64,000 nucleotides of DNA from Pempheris klunzingeri (GCF_042242105.1 NC_092012.1:18178543-18242542); one strand, 5' to 3'; positions 31,926-45,400 are shown, counted from the first letter of the stretch. Notes: generated from the letters alone by a model not told the origin. Numbers and translations are program-made.

Positions 31926-31982
31926 TTACACAACCTCACACACGGTTGAAAGATGAGACAAAAAATTAATCAAAATATCCAT

Positions 31983-33038
31983 TTTATTTAAAACATCTAT
32001 CAAAGAATTTAATTTCAAGTAGTTATGCATCCAATCATCCTTCAACTTTCCAAATGTCCTGATGAAACTTTGGTATTATAATTTGCTCTTTAACTCCTCT
32101 GCAGCATCGAAGGAGACACCAGCGTCCAACAGCTAAGTGAGTTTTGGACGAACTGCTGTGCTACGCCCTTTACAACTGAACTTTTTATTACCCGTCATAT
32201 TCACCACAGCTATAATTTTCTTGTATGACAGCTAAATAGCCTTGTGTTTAAGTGTAAACCCTTGTAAAACTGCCTTTGAGGAGCGTCCACCTCCATCCAT
32301 TTATGATACATTTAAGAATTAACCACAATGTAGCTACAGAACATAAAAATGACTTCACATATTAGAAGAATATTCTCATTAGTTGATAGGTTAAACACAC
32401 ATAAGACAATCTGCACTTAAAAAAAAAGGTAAAAGATGATGTACAGCTGAAAGTACAAAAGCACTTTCTTTATGACAATACTAACCATCATTTTGCTGTT
32501 ACTATTTTTCCTTCTGATGGAGACAGGAAGCTGCATCTCTTCAACTGCAAGTAATACTTAATGTGTAATGAAACGTAGTCGTTATCTTGCTCTCGGTCCT
32601 TATATACATGTTGTATGTAAAGAAACAGCTGTATTCCAGTATTCCAACAATTTAAAGCTCTCATGTCCGTCACATTACTGATTCTTCATTTTCATTTAGA
32701 TAAAAGCAGCAAACCGAGTACAGTGTATTATAAAGCTTATTCGGCACAGGGTCGGGGTTATATTACAAAGCATAATCACACCTGTGAAAAAACTCAATAG
32801 GGGTTACTGGAAAACTGTGTTTTGGCACAAGCAGAAGATAACAGAGCTAAAAACGGAGAGGATTATTCTCCTATGGAAACAGTACATCAACACAACGATT
32901 AGAAAAATACGAGTGGAAAAATCAGTGTTTTAAACCTTATGGTGATGAAAAAAGGTATACAATGTTGAGTAGAGCAGCACAGTGTAAATGTTAGTCAGAC
33001 ACAGACATGCAGAAATGTTGTGAAATGTCTTGACGACA
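31983..33038 (-). other. prrg4: Probable prrg4 3' UTR with polyA signal
   Basis: A reverse-strand AATAAA at 31983-31988 (TTTATT on plus) follows the prrg4 stop by about 1.05 kb. The region is AT-rich and holds no other exon. Its extent is inferred. Confidence 0.5.
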
Positions 33039-34993
33039 CTACCGCCGAATAGTTCCAGGTCGTGAGCTAAAACAGAAAAAACAAAAGAAAAGATGTTGTT
33101 ATAAAGACGTGCATGAATCACCTGTCTAACCTCCTGTAGCCTGTAACAGCATTGTGGAGAAAAACCTGAAGTGAGCTGTAAACATGAATGCAAATGCATA
33201 TTCAAATACCCAGGATAGGGAGGAGGTGGGGCGTCGTGCTGTCCACTTTTAGCGATCGCCTGCTCATAGGAAGGCAGCCCAGGGGGGTCTATTTCCTCCA
33301 TAGGGGGTGGGGGTGGTGGAAGCACGGGTAAGGACACCTCGTCTAGTCGCCGCATTATCAGAGAAGCATTAGTCCTCCTCGGTCTCGCCCGCATGGAGCT
33401 GTGAGAAGAGTGCAGACTTATATATCATTCATATGTGACCTTCTTGATCCCTTCAAGTATTAAGATGAACTTTATTCTGTTTATACAATTGTGTGCAGCA
33501 AATTGCAATTGCAATTATTTTGATTTTAGTCAATGTTTGAGCGAAAATACAGAAAACTCACTGGTTCCTGCTTCTCAATTGTGCTCAGTTGATGCTTTTC
33601 TTTGTCATGTGTGACAGAAATCTTTGGGGTTTTTTGGACACAAAAATGCTTAACTGACTAAGTTAACGTGGGCTTTGGGAAATTGTGACAGGCATTGTCC
33701 ACTATTTGATAGAAAATATGATTAATCAAGAAAATCATCTGGTGATTTATTGATAGTAAAATAATGGTAGTCGCAGCCCTAAGCAGGAAACGATAATAGT
33801 TGATGAGAGCAACATCAAATTAAACAGTAAAAACCTGAGATGCAGTTGTCAGTAAATGAGAATAATCTGAAATAGTAAGTGTTTATTTACATGGTGTTTG
33901 TTCAAGTACCCGAGTTTATAGAGCAAAAGAGATGTAAAGAGTTCCTAAAAGGTGGTGGTAGTGGTTCTATACTTAAATCAAAGTGTAGGAACAATGTAGC
34001 TGCCAGTGACTGTAACACAGACCCTCTCACTCACCCTGCACGGCTGAAGTCGTCCTTGCATTTGCCTTGACAGAAATACCACACCAGGAGACCAAAAACA
34101 ACGACGGCCACTCCAGCAGCGATGACTCCCACCAGAAGAGATGTCACATCAACTCGTGAGGGCCGCTTGTCCTTATCTGTAGATCACCGCAGGCCACAGT
34201 GAGTAACTGGACGCCAACTGAGCTTGTTTGGTAATGGCGGTGGCTTTTTGTTACGTTATTTCACACATTTTACGACCGAGCGACATGTTGGGCTGTACAC
34301 TTGTAGACCTTTGATGAAAATTCAGAGCCACTGCGTGCTGCTGAACAAGTGGAGAAACAGGTTTCGAAAACCACCAGTAACATAATTGCCTTCGCTGCAG
34401 GCTCCTAAACAAACCATACACTACTCAGGTCTTCATATTTGATCACATGCATTTAAAATGAATAAAAGGAACAAAGTGAGGTATTTAACCCTACCTGAAG
34501 TGTATTCCTTCCAAAAAACGTCCTGCAAAATAAAACATCATTAGTATGGTGACCTGTGCTGTGTGTCCTCCTCTGCCTCACTCCCACTGAAGCTCCCCCA
34601 GCCCACTGAACAGCCCCACTTAACTGTAGCCGGGATGTTCTCAAACACCTCCCTCGCCTCCTCGTAGTTGCAGACCTCTTCATAACACTCCCTTTCCAGA
34701 TTTCCAGGAACGAAAATCTCAAAGTCAAATCGGTTGAACAGCAGATGGCGACCCAGGAACGAATTTGCGTCCCCTTCATCTACAAAGACTGGGAGCGGAT
34801 GGAAAGATCACCGGGAGAGTTGACAGATGTTGGGTGCGTAAAGTGGACACACCTTTACGCAGCGAGTTAAAATATACATCTCACCTTGTTGGCCTTGTGA
34901 CGCGTCCTCTTTGGAGAGTAACCTCCTCGTACAGGCCAGATCTCCGCATGACAGGAGGTGAAGGAGTATGAACAGATGAAACAACATGGCCAT
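33039..34993 (-). CDS. prrg4: Transmembrane gamma-carboxyglutamic acid protein 4
   Basis: Six coding exons on minus: 34993-34885, 34779-34625, 34522-34495, 34176-34035, 33398-33210 and 33066-33039. Phases agree and give 216 residues (human about 226). Order: signal peptide ([16 protein letters not shown]), Gla domain at about 50-95 with [20 protein letters not shown], the ECYEEVC cysteine pair and FWKEY, then one membrane segment at about 108-132. The cytosolic tail carries LPSY (186-189) and PPPPY (202-206), the PY motifs that bind WW domains. By family knowledge glutamates in the Gla domain are carboxylated by the vitamin K-dependent carboxylase and bind calcium. The exon 2 donor (ACA/GTTAAG) is weak. 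The last coding exon supplies only SRPGTIRR and differs from the human C-terminus. Confidence 0.94.
33600..33785 (-). repeat. Fragment of a teleost hAT-like MITE
   Basis: Contains TTTTTTGGACACAAAAATGC, GGCTTTGGGAAATTGTGACA and the terminus TAGTCGCAGCCCTA, preceded by ATTAATCAAGAAAATCATC. This order matches a widespread fish repeat whose ends read (T)AGGGCTGCAACTAACGATTA with internal ATTAATCGA motifs. It lies in prrg4 intron 4. A related copy is at 58928-59221. Confidence 0.6.
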
Positions 34994-35060
34994 GCGTGCA
35001 CCTGCGCGCAGACAGCGGGTGGGGCATTAATTGGCGGCGCAGAGGGCAGAGTACCACGAA
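34994..35060 (-). promoter_or_regulatory. prrg4: prrg4 proximal promoter / leader
   Basis: Directly upstream of the prrg4 ATG the minus strand is GC-rich, with a CCAAT box (GCCGCCAATTAATG) around 35027-35040 and a GCCCCACCCGC GC/CACC box. The transcription start is not defined. Confidence 0.45.
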
Positions 35061-36900
35061 CGGCGCACCCAGCCTCTCCAAACTAGTACAAGTACACTTT
35101 ACTTTTAACCAACCACGACCAGACTCCTTTACTCTACATTACCTACGACGAAAAGTGGCACATAATGCTGGACAGAGCTCCGCGCCGACAAAATGAAACC
35201 AATCTAAGCAATCGGAGGCTACGTGTCCCAGAGTCGGCGTCGATTAGACGAGTCAGGAAACGTTCAGAGATCCTCAAAAACTTCAAAAAGTTTATCCAGG
35301 CGCATCATTTGCAGGCAAAACACAGTAATCTGCAGCCGTGGCGGTCCGTGAACAACCCAGGAAAGTTCGGGCAGGTTTAACAAAGCCTTTGTTTACTCCC
35401 AACAGATGTGGCCTCAGCTCTTCCTGAACTACCTGCGCAGACTCGACCAATCGATCGCGTTTACCTGGATAGTGTGATAAAGTTATGGAAGCCAAAGCGG
35501 ACGCTAGATGGCAGCTGGATCCGCGAAAGTGAAAGTACCCTTCAGCAAGTCTTTTCTCACATCTATGTATGAAATAGAATCACACATGCATCATCTGATC
35601 ATCTGACTCTGAGTCACATACCACAGCTGTACTCCTCCCAGAGCTCAAATATTTCAAGCTGGAATCACATGCAGCTTATTTGATTTCTGCAATAATACAG
35701 AAATTTGCTGTGAAAAAAAAGGGCTAGCAGCTAAATATCTAAGAGGGAAAAACATGAAATTGGAAACAAATAGTCTCACATTTTTTTCATTTTTTAAATG
35801 AATATTTATTACCATTCAAGCTTCAACAGCTCTCATAATGCATGTGGACTGTGTGTAGTGTATGAGCGTTTTCACATTTTAAAACTTTAAAAAAGTGTTG
35901 CTATACAATAGATGTTGGCCCTTAACTATTCCATGCAGATAACTTGCATTTTTCCCCATTTTAGATTCTAACATAATGTTTTCGTGACGCATGTTCTGTC
36001 GTGTAACCTCTGGTTGATCTTGCCAACTGAGCCTTAGTGAGATTTAAAGGCCTTTTTACTTTAATGACCCTTTAAAAAGCCAAACGGTTCAGCTGAACAG
36101 GTAATATCTTTTTTTCACGTTTACAATGTTGTCTCTTCACTTCTAATGGGTGGGCACAAATTACTGCTGTAACACGATGCTATCTTTTGGGATCAGGACT
36201 CTTTTATAAACCTCCTCTCTCCAGACCTCTCAGTAGCTGAGGAGCTGGTGACTACACCACCATGCGCAGGCCATGTATGGGAAAAGGGTGTGTAATGGGC
36301 TCCAGTGTCATTTTGACAGGATGGAGTCATCTGTGATAAAATACACTTAGAGTGGCCTTTTCCACCACAAAGAATGGTGACTATAGCAACTTCACAGACG
36401 CCACAAACAGCTAGACATGCAACACAGCAACGCAGTCAAGATAAAGTTCCCATTCTGCCCGGCAAACTATCCTGCGTAATAGTGTTTATGCTTCACACTC
36501 TCCATGTAAATACATGTATCTATCTCTGAGCCCCCGGGCCTCTGGGCCAGTGTTTATGTAAAGCAGAGATAGGATGCAATTGAACATTATCAAGCTGACT
36601 ACTGCATGGTGCTAATTGAAAGGCAGTGAGAGCCCTTCTCTCGGACTTGGCTACATCTCTGGATACTGTCAGAGTCTTAGATTTGCCCAAAGGAATGTTG
36701 ATACGAAGAAAAAGGGGTGAAGAAAATGAGAATTTCTGGACTTTATCTGGTGAATGATGTCAGGTGATATTGCCACCTTACACCACATACTGCCATATCA
36801 ATGTTATAATGATTAATAGTGTCTCAGTGCTGGGGAATTCATGCGGTTATACATGAGCTCACACAGTGCTGTTTGCACTTTTGCACTGGTGAATTTTCAC

Positions 36901-37740
36901 CAGTGGTGGAAGAAGTATTCAAATCCTTTGTGTGACTAAAAGTACAACATTGTAAAAATATGCGATTACAACAAAAGTCTTACATTCAAAATCCGACTTA
37001 AGTAAAGCACAAAATGTCCAACAGCAAAATGCCATAAGTAAAAGTTTAAGTATTCATTGTGGAGAGAAAACTACTTTTTTCTGACGTATTATTATAAACT
37101 ATGAATTTACATTTAGGTAGTTTAGTCCAGTGCTTTCCAACCAGCCTCTCTACATTGTCGCAAAGTAAACCTGGGGGGTCATGAGATGATTAGTGGTGAA
37201 TGAAAGAAGAAAAAAAAGTTCTTCTGCTCCCTAATCTTTGCTTTCTTGAGTGGAATGTGGATAATTCTATAATAACAATAATAATGCATTTTATTTGTAG
37301 TGCTCTTTATATTAGCAAATCTCAAAGTGCTACATAAAACACCAATAGGCAAATCAACAATTGAAAAATCAGTTTTTAAACAAATCTGTGAATGTGACCA
37401 CCTGAGGAAATCTGCAGTGGAACCTGCTAACAACTCAAAAACACATGAAATGTGACAACGAACCCCAGCTAGTCACTGCTTCTTCGTAAGGAGTCACAAG
37501 CCAAAAAGATTGGACACCGCCAGTTAAATCTTGAGCAAGGCATTTTATAAGCTTAATAATATGTGTTATGTACAATCTTAATCTGAAAAGCTATAAAACA
37601 AATGTAGAGGAGTTACAAATCTATGATAAATGTAGCCGAGCACACATATTAATTATTAAATTAAAGACAATGGAAATACAATTAACTCAAAATTCTAATG
37701 AAAGTACTGGAGTAAATGTACTTGGTTACTCTCCACATTT
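36901..37740. mobile_element. Long MITE-like element (CAGTGGTGGAA family)
   Basis: It begins CAGTGGTGGAAGAAGTATTC and contains AAAAGTACAACATTGTAAAA. It ends GTAAATGTACTTGGTTACTC then TCCACATTT, an imperfect inverted copy of the start. No transposase frame is present. About 840 bp, the longest of three copies in this window, probably because extra sequence (37130-37540, with an internal CAGTGCTTTCCAACCAGCC motif) separates the two ends. Confidence 0.6.
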
Positions 37741-38078
37741 GCTGATAATCAGAGCTGCTTGTGCAAAAGGGGCCAGTTAAGCAGCTCAGCTTCCAAGTGG
37801 GATATCAGCTCATTTGCTTTTCATCACCAAACAGTGCAGAACTACTTCTATCTGACGATGATAAGAGGAGGCCGTGACATTTGCACCAGATAAACCCACC
37901 ACGGCACACAGTCTTTACATCTGGGACATCTCACATGACGGGCCATTCATAAAAACCTTACTTAAAGCCAGTGAGACAAATTAGAGACAAGAGGAGGGAG
38001 CGATCATTGTTCAGGGTGAGACAAGCAAGCAGCCGAGCAGCTCTTCTTCATGCAGAGAGAAGGCGCTCACGCTGAGAG

Positions 38079-38213
38079 ATGGATACCAAGATGTTTGGCT
38101 TTGCAAACATTCTGTTAGTCACATTGGTTTCTATCTGCTCTGCGCTCCAACTTGCGGGTGGCAGTGATGAGGTTATGCTTCTGAGAATGTGTTTTGTGAT
38201 TTACACCCGCTGA
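38079..38213 (+). CDS. Orphan 44-codon ORF resembling a signal peptide (uncertain)
   Basis: I do not recognise this gene. ATG 38079 opens a frame of MDTKMFGFANILLVTLVSIC then SALQLAGG, a charged start followed by a hydrophobic core and small residues, typical of a cleavable signal peptide. The frame ends at TGA 38211-38213. A GAG/GTTATG site at about 38174 could be a splice donor, and a frame-compatible segment with a good acceptor starts near 38757, but no homology supports it. A TATA-like CATAAAAACC lies about 130 bases upstream. It may be the first exon of a secreted peptide gene, or chance. Confidence 0.22.
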   Translation: MDTKMFGFANILLVTLVSICSALQLAGGSDEVMLLRMCFVIYTR

Positions 38214-39300
38214 TAAGAGTCTGAGATGCTGCTCCCTGAGGACAACTGGACAGGGGTGAGCGGTGAGCCTCTGCAGACCTCTGGCATGATAGGGAAAAGA
38301 ACACACAGCAGCAATAAATGTATACCTCTAATGCCCATTTCATCTGAGTGAAAATATTTCAGTGGCAGGGCTGAAATGATCAGATTACTCGGTGCAGAAT
38401 GAGGAGTGGCACGCTGCTAAAGAAAAAGAAGAGGTTAGCAGGTTTAGCTGTGGCTTTATAAGTCAAAGAGAAGGCACTGTGTATTTGTGGTGGGGGGTGG
38501 GGATTCAGAGAGTGCAATGTCAGTAGTCTGCACTTTGTCAGTTTGTGCTGATTTCATCACAGTCCCAGAGGGAGAGAACTCCAACAGACCCCTTTTACAC
38601 CTAATGTAAGGGCCATATATCTTTAGAGTTCACATCCTAATGCACTGGACCGATGCCTGAGAGCAGATTTCTGCGTGGGATAAAGGGCACTTTACAACAA
38701 TGGGCAAAGGCAAGGTGAACTAAAAACTCACCGTCCTTGTTTTTCCACTTTTCAGACACATCTGGGGACAGTGAGTCATGCTGACTACGGCTTAACAGTA
38801 TCTACTACCTTGGTGGACTGTTTCAGACTGGTAGCGGCAGTGATTCAGCTGATGCCACAAGTGTTGATGGTACAGTAATACATCTCTGACCTCAGCAGAC
38901 AGGGTCATCTTAAGTTTACTTCCCTATTGTCACCTCCCATGCGGTCCCAAACAATGACCCTCTCACTGCAGGCGTTTCTTCACTCCAAGTCACAGCTCAT
39001 CTAATACTGGCGTGCTGTCCTTTAAGTGGAACCAGATGTTAAGAGCCGTTAGAGGACGGGTCTCCATTAAAATCACTTTATGGCTTTCTGAAAAGATAAG
39101 GCAGGTAGTTGTCTGAAAAGACTGATAATCTGTGTATTATCCATTAGTGGCGCTGGCATTGTAAAGCTTTTGGCTGTTTCACAAAATTTGAGATCGTCAT
39201 ATTCAAGTTAAACAACTTACTGTGGGTGTTACTTAACTTAAACAAAAACAAACTATTAATAATTCAAAAAGACGCAATCACATGTTATCTCCACTGTTCT

Positions 39301-39306
39301 TTTATT
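39301..39306 (-). terminator. eif3m: eif3m polyadenylation signal
   Basis: Reverse-strand AATAAA (TTTATT on plus), 96 bases past the eif3m stop codon. The implied 3' UTR is short (about 110-125 bases), as usual for a highly expressed translation factor. Confidence 0.75.
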
Positions 39307-39401
39307 GGATGAATATAAAAACTGATCATTTCAGTCTGGGGATTTGGAGAGCAGAAAAGAGTAGAGGGTCAGGCAGTCTAGACAGTCGGGTTAAGGTGGA
39401 A

Positions 39402-42400
39402 TTAAGCAGAAGGTGACAGGGCTTGCAGGCTTGTCTTGACGGCTGCTAGGTTGGCCTTCCAGGAGCTGAGGCTGTCGTGCAGCTGCTGCCACTGCTGCTT
39501 GCCAAAGGTGCGGTGTGTGCTGTGGCTGATTGAGTGGAGACAGAAAAGCAAGGACGTTCATTTGACAAAATAAATGTGGGCCAAGGTGGGTTCTTCCAAC
39601 GCTGACGAAATAATATGTAGCTCTAAAGTAAACGCAACTGTGAAGAAAGACGGACTTGGACTCTGTATTAAAACCTAAAAGGAAAAGATTTACAAACAAT
39701 AATTTTTCTAGCTTCTGCACGGATGACGTGTTCCTCTGCAAACAACAGCGCAATAAACTCATCAGCATCCTTGAACACACAGACCACACTGCTTTGACCA
39801 CATTCAGGAATACAAACTAATCCTAATTAATTCGTTAATGTTTGCAGTCTTGTTTTAGCCTTGTAACGACAAGGAAAAAGATCAAATGAAAATCTCCATG
39901 AAGACAAAGAAAAAAAACACACATCATCTGAAAGTGAATCTCAAGATGTTTTTAACATGAACAGATTTCCAGACCCTTTTATGCAAATCTTGCTTTCAAG
40001 ATTTCTCGTTCGAATGCCAGTGAGACGTTAATTCGAGTTATGAAAAAGTCAGAAACAAAATCTGACGCACACACGTCGAAGTATTATTTATAATATTATA
40101 ATTCCTCTGCGCAAATCGCTGAATGTTTTCTCAACAAGAAAAAAAAGTACTGATCACATGCTGCTCCTGCAGTCGGGAGGAAAGCGTCGTTATGAGGAGA
40201 AATATGAGGAATATTAAAAACTGTTGTTGCAAATAAGGCAAGAGAGGAATTCTTGCAGAGTAAGTTAAAATCAGTGACTCACGTTTATTTCTAACGTAGT
40301 AGCTGCACACTGTGGACTGAAATGTTGTCTATGTAATAATGTTTTTTGCTGTTAGCTTTCTCCTCTCTTGCTTTTGGTCAAATTAAAGTGAAATTGATTT
40401 CACTGACCAAATGTTATCTGTGATAACTGATCTATTTTCCATTAGCTGTAATACCAGCGGTGTAAAACAAACTTTGTGGTGTCCGCTAGTTGCTGAGCCA
40501 ACCGTAACTTCACAGCATTCAAGCTTCAAAAGGCATCATGACTCACATTTTATAGTTTACTGCATAACAGTTTCCCTCAGCTGAGAATCTATAACGCTCA
40601 TAGAGAACGTCATCAGGAAAAGAGGCTTTTTACAGCTGATTTAAGGTGAAACTTGGAACATAACCTGGTACGGACCAGGTTAAGTTTGCAGTGTAAGTTG
40701 CCACGGTGATCTAGCCGGGCTAAAAGAGAGCCACCTTCGTGACACAGAAAACCTCGGCTTTAACCTCAACAAACCTTGGTAACTAATCTCACTTTGTAGT
40801 AAAGCCCTAAGGCGGCTGCACCATGAGTATTAGGACCGCTTTAGGACCAGTTTTTAGACGATCATCTTGTTTCTCTAAGCACGTGCTCCTTTTCTCTGCA
40901 AGCAATTGCTTCTCAGCTCCTTTTCCCAAGTACATCAGGTCTGGATTAGTACCAAGCCTACATTTACCACCACTGCCCCTCCCATGCAGATATTTACTTA
41001 GTCCAAATCTAACGCATGACAGTTTGATGACACTGCTTACCTCACAACAACTTTTCGCTGCGTCTGGTCGATTTTGCAGTACACCATCTTGGTACGAACA
41101 GCTAGAAAGAAAAAGCAGATAGGACGGGAATAAAGAGACCGCAAATTCCTTTCAGAAATCAATAAACATGCCATTGACACAAGAGTGCTTTAAGAGTGGA
41201 CGCACCAGAAAATTATATTGGAGAGGACGCTAATCCCAGCTACAAAATACTGAAAATGCTATTCTGGGTTCTAGGCCATCTTTTTGCTGTAAGTTTGTAA
41301 AATCCCACCCACGATCGCCGCCGCATTCTTTGTTTAAGTAGGGAGACAGAACTTTTTTTGGCACAAGTGAGTGCTTGTGAGAAACTGCCAGCACACTTAA
41401 CAAGGGTAGACAGTCAAGATTAATTTGGGGTGAAGTGCTCGTACCGTCAATGACAAAAGCCTCGACGTCATCCGCTCCAATCTGCAGCTCCTGTTGCATG
41501 GTGTCAAAGGAGATCTCCTTGAATTCCACTGCCATGCCCATGAATGTCAGCAGACGCATCTTGGCCATGTTTTGCTCGTGAGACAGGCCTGGAGAGCAAC
41601 ACGCAGGGATCATTAAGCACAAAACAGTCACAGTCGATTACTCTTGACTCGGGGAGTTTCCCTGTGATAATTGTTTCTGCATTCAGGAGCATGCAGTCAG
41701 GGAATCTACTCATTAACACAAACACCGCTCCACACTGTCTGTTTTGAGAGTCCATCCTACACATGCTAGTAATTACACCTAAGCCTTTAGTAGTGAGAAA
41801 GAGACACACTGCTGACACTCACACATTCCTGTTCAGTGTCAACAGAGCACACGCTACACTGGCTCAGAAGAGTTGCCAAAAAAACCCACAATAACATAAT
41901 GTAACTTACTATAAGCCTGTGTTTAAAAAAAAAAAAAAATGAAACAGTGGAAACGTGGTTTTTAAATGCACTTTAGAAGAGCACAGATGTATTTACACAG
42001 AAGAACTTCTTAGAAACAAATTACATTCAACTCCAAAGCTAACTTTCCCTCTCAGAAACAGCAGTATATTTGAGTTTTTACGGTGTTACAATCTTACAGA
42101 GTTCTGTTCTTACAGGAAGTTCCTAAAGACAAAGAAAATACTATATGTACACTATACCGTACTGTACTATACTATAAAATACTATATACTAATTCAAAGC
42201 TGGTATGTTCTTAAAATGGCAACATTAAAAAGTAGGTTTATTACTAACATTTTAGGTTAGAATACACTTAGACAATGTGACTACCCATTTATAATTCTAA
42301 AACTAACTACGGTACAGTTATTTAAACATAGTACGCATGTTTGGGGAGAAATGTTGCAACAAATATCTTAAGTTAATGTTACTCACCGAGAGAATCAATG

Positions 42401-45400
42401 AAGTCTTTGTTATTCTGGTAAAACTTTACATAAGCTGCTAGTTTGGCACTCACAAAGATGGTTAATAGCTGAAAGAGAGTCAGAAGAGGGAGATATGGCA
42501 TTATAAGATACTATAAGAAACACAGTCGGATGGTCTTTGTAATCATACGGGCTGAAAGTTTTGAGATTGAGGCAGATAAATAGAATACAAATGGCAGTGG
42601 CTACAAGGCAATACCTTTACAAATGTCTGTTGAGCAACTAAATCTGTTTTAAGAAACCTCGCACGCACCCTATTAAAAAATACTTTTACATACATATTCT
42701 CAACCTGTTCAGCTGGCAATGTACAACAAAAAATTCCTGCTGCTCAGCTTGAAACTTGTTGGCATTATATTACAATGGGTTGCACCTTAATTATCACTGA
42801 CATCAAAAATGCTTCCGGGACCCAAGTTAACAGTCAGGAGGCTTTCACGTCAGTGTGTTTTATCACTGTGTTCACATGACCGACGTGGGCATTCTACACA
42901 TACAAGACTGACAGGGTTGTTTCAGCGGCTCATGGACAATGTTGTTCTGGGGAAAAACAATGGGGATTTGGAGGATTTTGGTGTGCTTTATGGGCTAAGA
43001 ATGGCATAGCACAATAACTCTAGTTTCTAGCCAGTGATGCCTTTTATACATTTAACGCCACAAAGCATTGTACATCCTTCAGTACTCACGTCATGGATAA
43101 GTTCTCCCTCCAGGAAGCGAACAGGTTTCAGGGTGAGCAGGTGGTCAATGAGGAAGGTGTTGGGGTCTTTGAGAGCACGGACGATACATCTAAAACAAAA
43201 GAGACACAGATGGATGTTTGTATGAGGGATGTACATCATTTTGGAGGCTCAACGACTAATGTTAAAACCAGCTCTCTTAGTTTACCTGTGGGCATCGACA
43301 CGTGCTTGTGAAGCGTTGTCTTCTGTGTAACTTCCCAGCAGCTCAACCATCACTTTTGCTGCAGCCTCACTGTGAAATGAGTGCAAACATTGTTGACAAC
43401 GCTCATGACACACAATCTCACACAGGTCCTATTGATATTTGGCATTGCCACACGTGTTGGGAGGACAGAGCCAAGTACGTCAGTTCACACCTGGCATTTG
43501 AATGCATCTCCAGTGATCACTTCCTACTTCCTCTATTTGCAAATATAGTACATCATTTGTACAAACATTCAGAAAAGAGTTTGAACATTTAACAAAAAAA
43601 ATCTAATAATCTAAAAAATAGCAGAGCTAATCAAATGGTGGCTCAAGTCTGTGTGTTGGTGCCATATTATCACAGCATCATACACTGTGAATTAATGTCT
43701 CTGCTTCTATGGATACCAAAACATGAATTTTACACGTCTGACCCTATATGTAGTTACCTTTTTTTACAGTCAACCAATGCTTCATACACCAGCCTCAGGA
43801 GTGTGTGTTTCTTCTCTGTGTTCAGGTTCCAGTCGATAATCCACTTGCGCACCTGACCAAAAGCATAAACATACATCAGAAATCAACTGCAGAGAAGAGA
43901 AATGCAACCTGTGGAGATGTGAAAGGTGAGGAAATACACAATATCTGACTACTGTATTTCTGGTGATTCCTGTGGTGAACAGATATACCTGATCAAGGTC
44001 AGTGGGGATAAAGGCGATGGCATTACAAGTTGCAGCCACCTTGATGAGGCCACAGAAGACAGTGTACCTCACTGGGGTGTTCTCATCCATGCCATGGAAC
44101 AGGTTACTCAGCCTGTAACATCAAAACGTCAAAGAAATAGATCAGTGTTGGAGCGGAGAGATTCCTTTCCACAATTCCATGTTTTCCCAACACATGTTGT
44201 TCATTTTTTAAAGGAAGATGCTCTTAAAGGTGTCCTGATGATACGCTCATAAGGCCAGCAGTGCATGGAAACTAATATATGTAGACCATTGTTTTTGCCT
44301 CAACACAATGCTGAATTAGTTTCCATGCATGTGGGCACAATGCGTGGTCAGACTTTTGTAAACAACAATGAAGAGAGGCACTGCTGTGAAGAGGTTTAAG
44401 GGAATAAAACAAAAAGCACTCACAGCTGCATCCTGAGGGAGGGTCTCTCTCCTTCGCGGAACTTCACCAGCTTCTCACACAGGCTTTCGATGAGAGCCTC
44501 CTGCTTGTCTGTCTCCAGGATCAACAGCAGGGACACGATGCTGTTCATCACACTCTCTACATCTGCAGAGAGGTACACAGGGACAAGCCATGAGCAATGA
44601 GACAGTGTTATCTATCCGGGGGCAGTTTCACAGTCAGGTCACATTCAGCATAAATAGGTCATGCTTGGTCACTGGAATAGCTTACTGGGTCACTTAGTGT
44701 AACTAAAACTCAATAGATGATATTAATTACATGCATGTTTTCCCTGTAAAACACATCAAAATATCTACTAATATAAAAAAGTCTACTGCTTGTTGTCCAA
44801 TATCTAAATAACTGATGGGTGTTCTTCATCATTTCCTACCTTTATCATCATCCTTGAGGCACACATCACATGCCTCGATGATCTGAGCCAGATCTACATG
44901 AAGTCCACCCTCAGAGTTCTCCTCTGATATATCAGCACCTTTGGACTTGATGTAGGCTCTCAGCTCTGAAGCCTGTAATGTGAGACAGGAAAATAATTTG
45001 TATTAGTGGGCATAGAAAACAACACACACACACACACACACAAAGGTGCGTTGTGTCATGTTGTCTTTTCATTTTCAAGGATTTCTGCTGCAGCCATGTG
45101 GGAAGTAACAAATGTTTTTTAAAATCTAGGCTAAGTTATCAACTTAATATCAAGCTGTCTATCAAGCAGAGTGCCTCGAGTGGGATGTTACTTTTTCCGG
45201 CTTTGTTTATTGAGCTGCCTTGCTAAGCAGCTAGCTAGCATTACAGCTGTGAGAACATTTGTGCTAGCGTTAGTCGCTAGCTAACTAGCTGAAGTCAGCT
45301 AATGACAACGGTTCTCAACCAATTTACATACGAACAGCCAAAACAGTAAATTTACCGCTGTAATCACCCATAATGATCGTCCACATGTGTCACATAATCA

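Larger units (their letters stand above)
30661..31982. other. Spacer between qser1 and prrg4
   Basis: AT-rich, no gene recognised. It includes a retrotransposon-tail repeat (31126-31450), a CA microsatellite (31902-31925) and many TAATAA runs. The distal part adjoins the prrg4 polyadenylation signal. Confidence 0.6.
35061..39300. other. Spacer between prrg4 and eif3m (CCDC73 position in human)
   Basis: Human has CCDC73 between EIF3M and PRRG4. No exon resembling a long coiled-coil protein was found here. The spacer holds a MITE-like repeat (36901-37740) and the small open frame at 38079-38213. The remainder is AT-rich with no feature I can support. Confidence 0.6.

Noticed and set aside
35165-35495. 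Small ORFs on both strands upstream of prrg4
   Set aside because: They lie in promoter-proximal GC-richer sequence, overlap each other on opposite strands, and show no recognisable domain or signal peptide.
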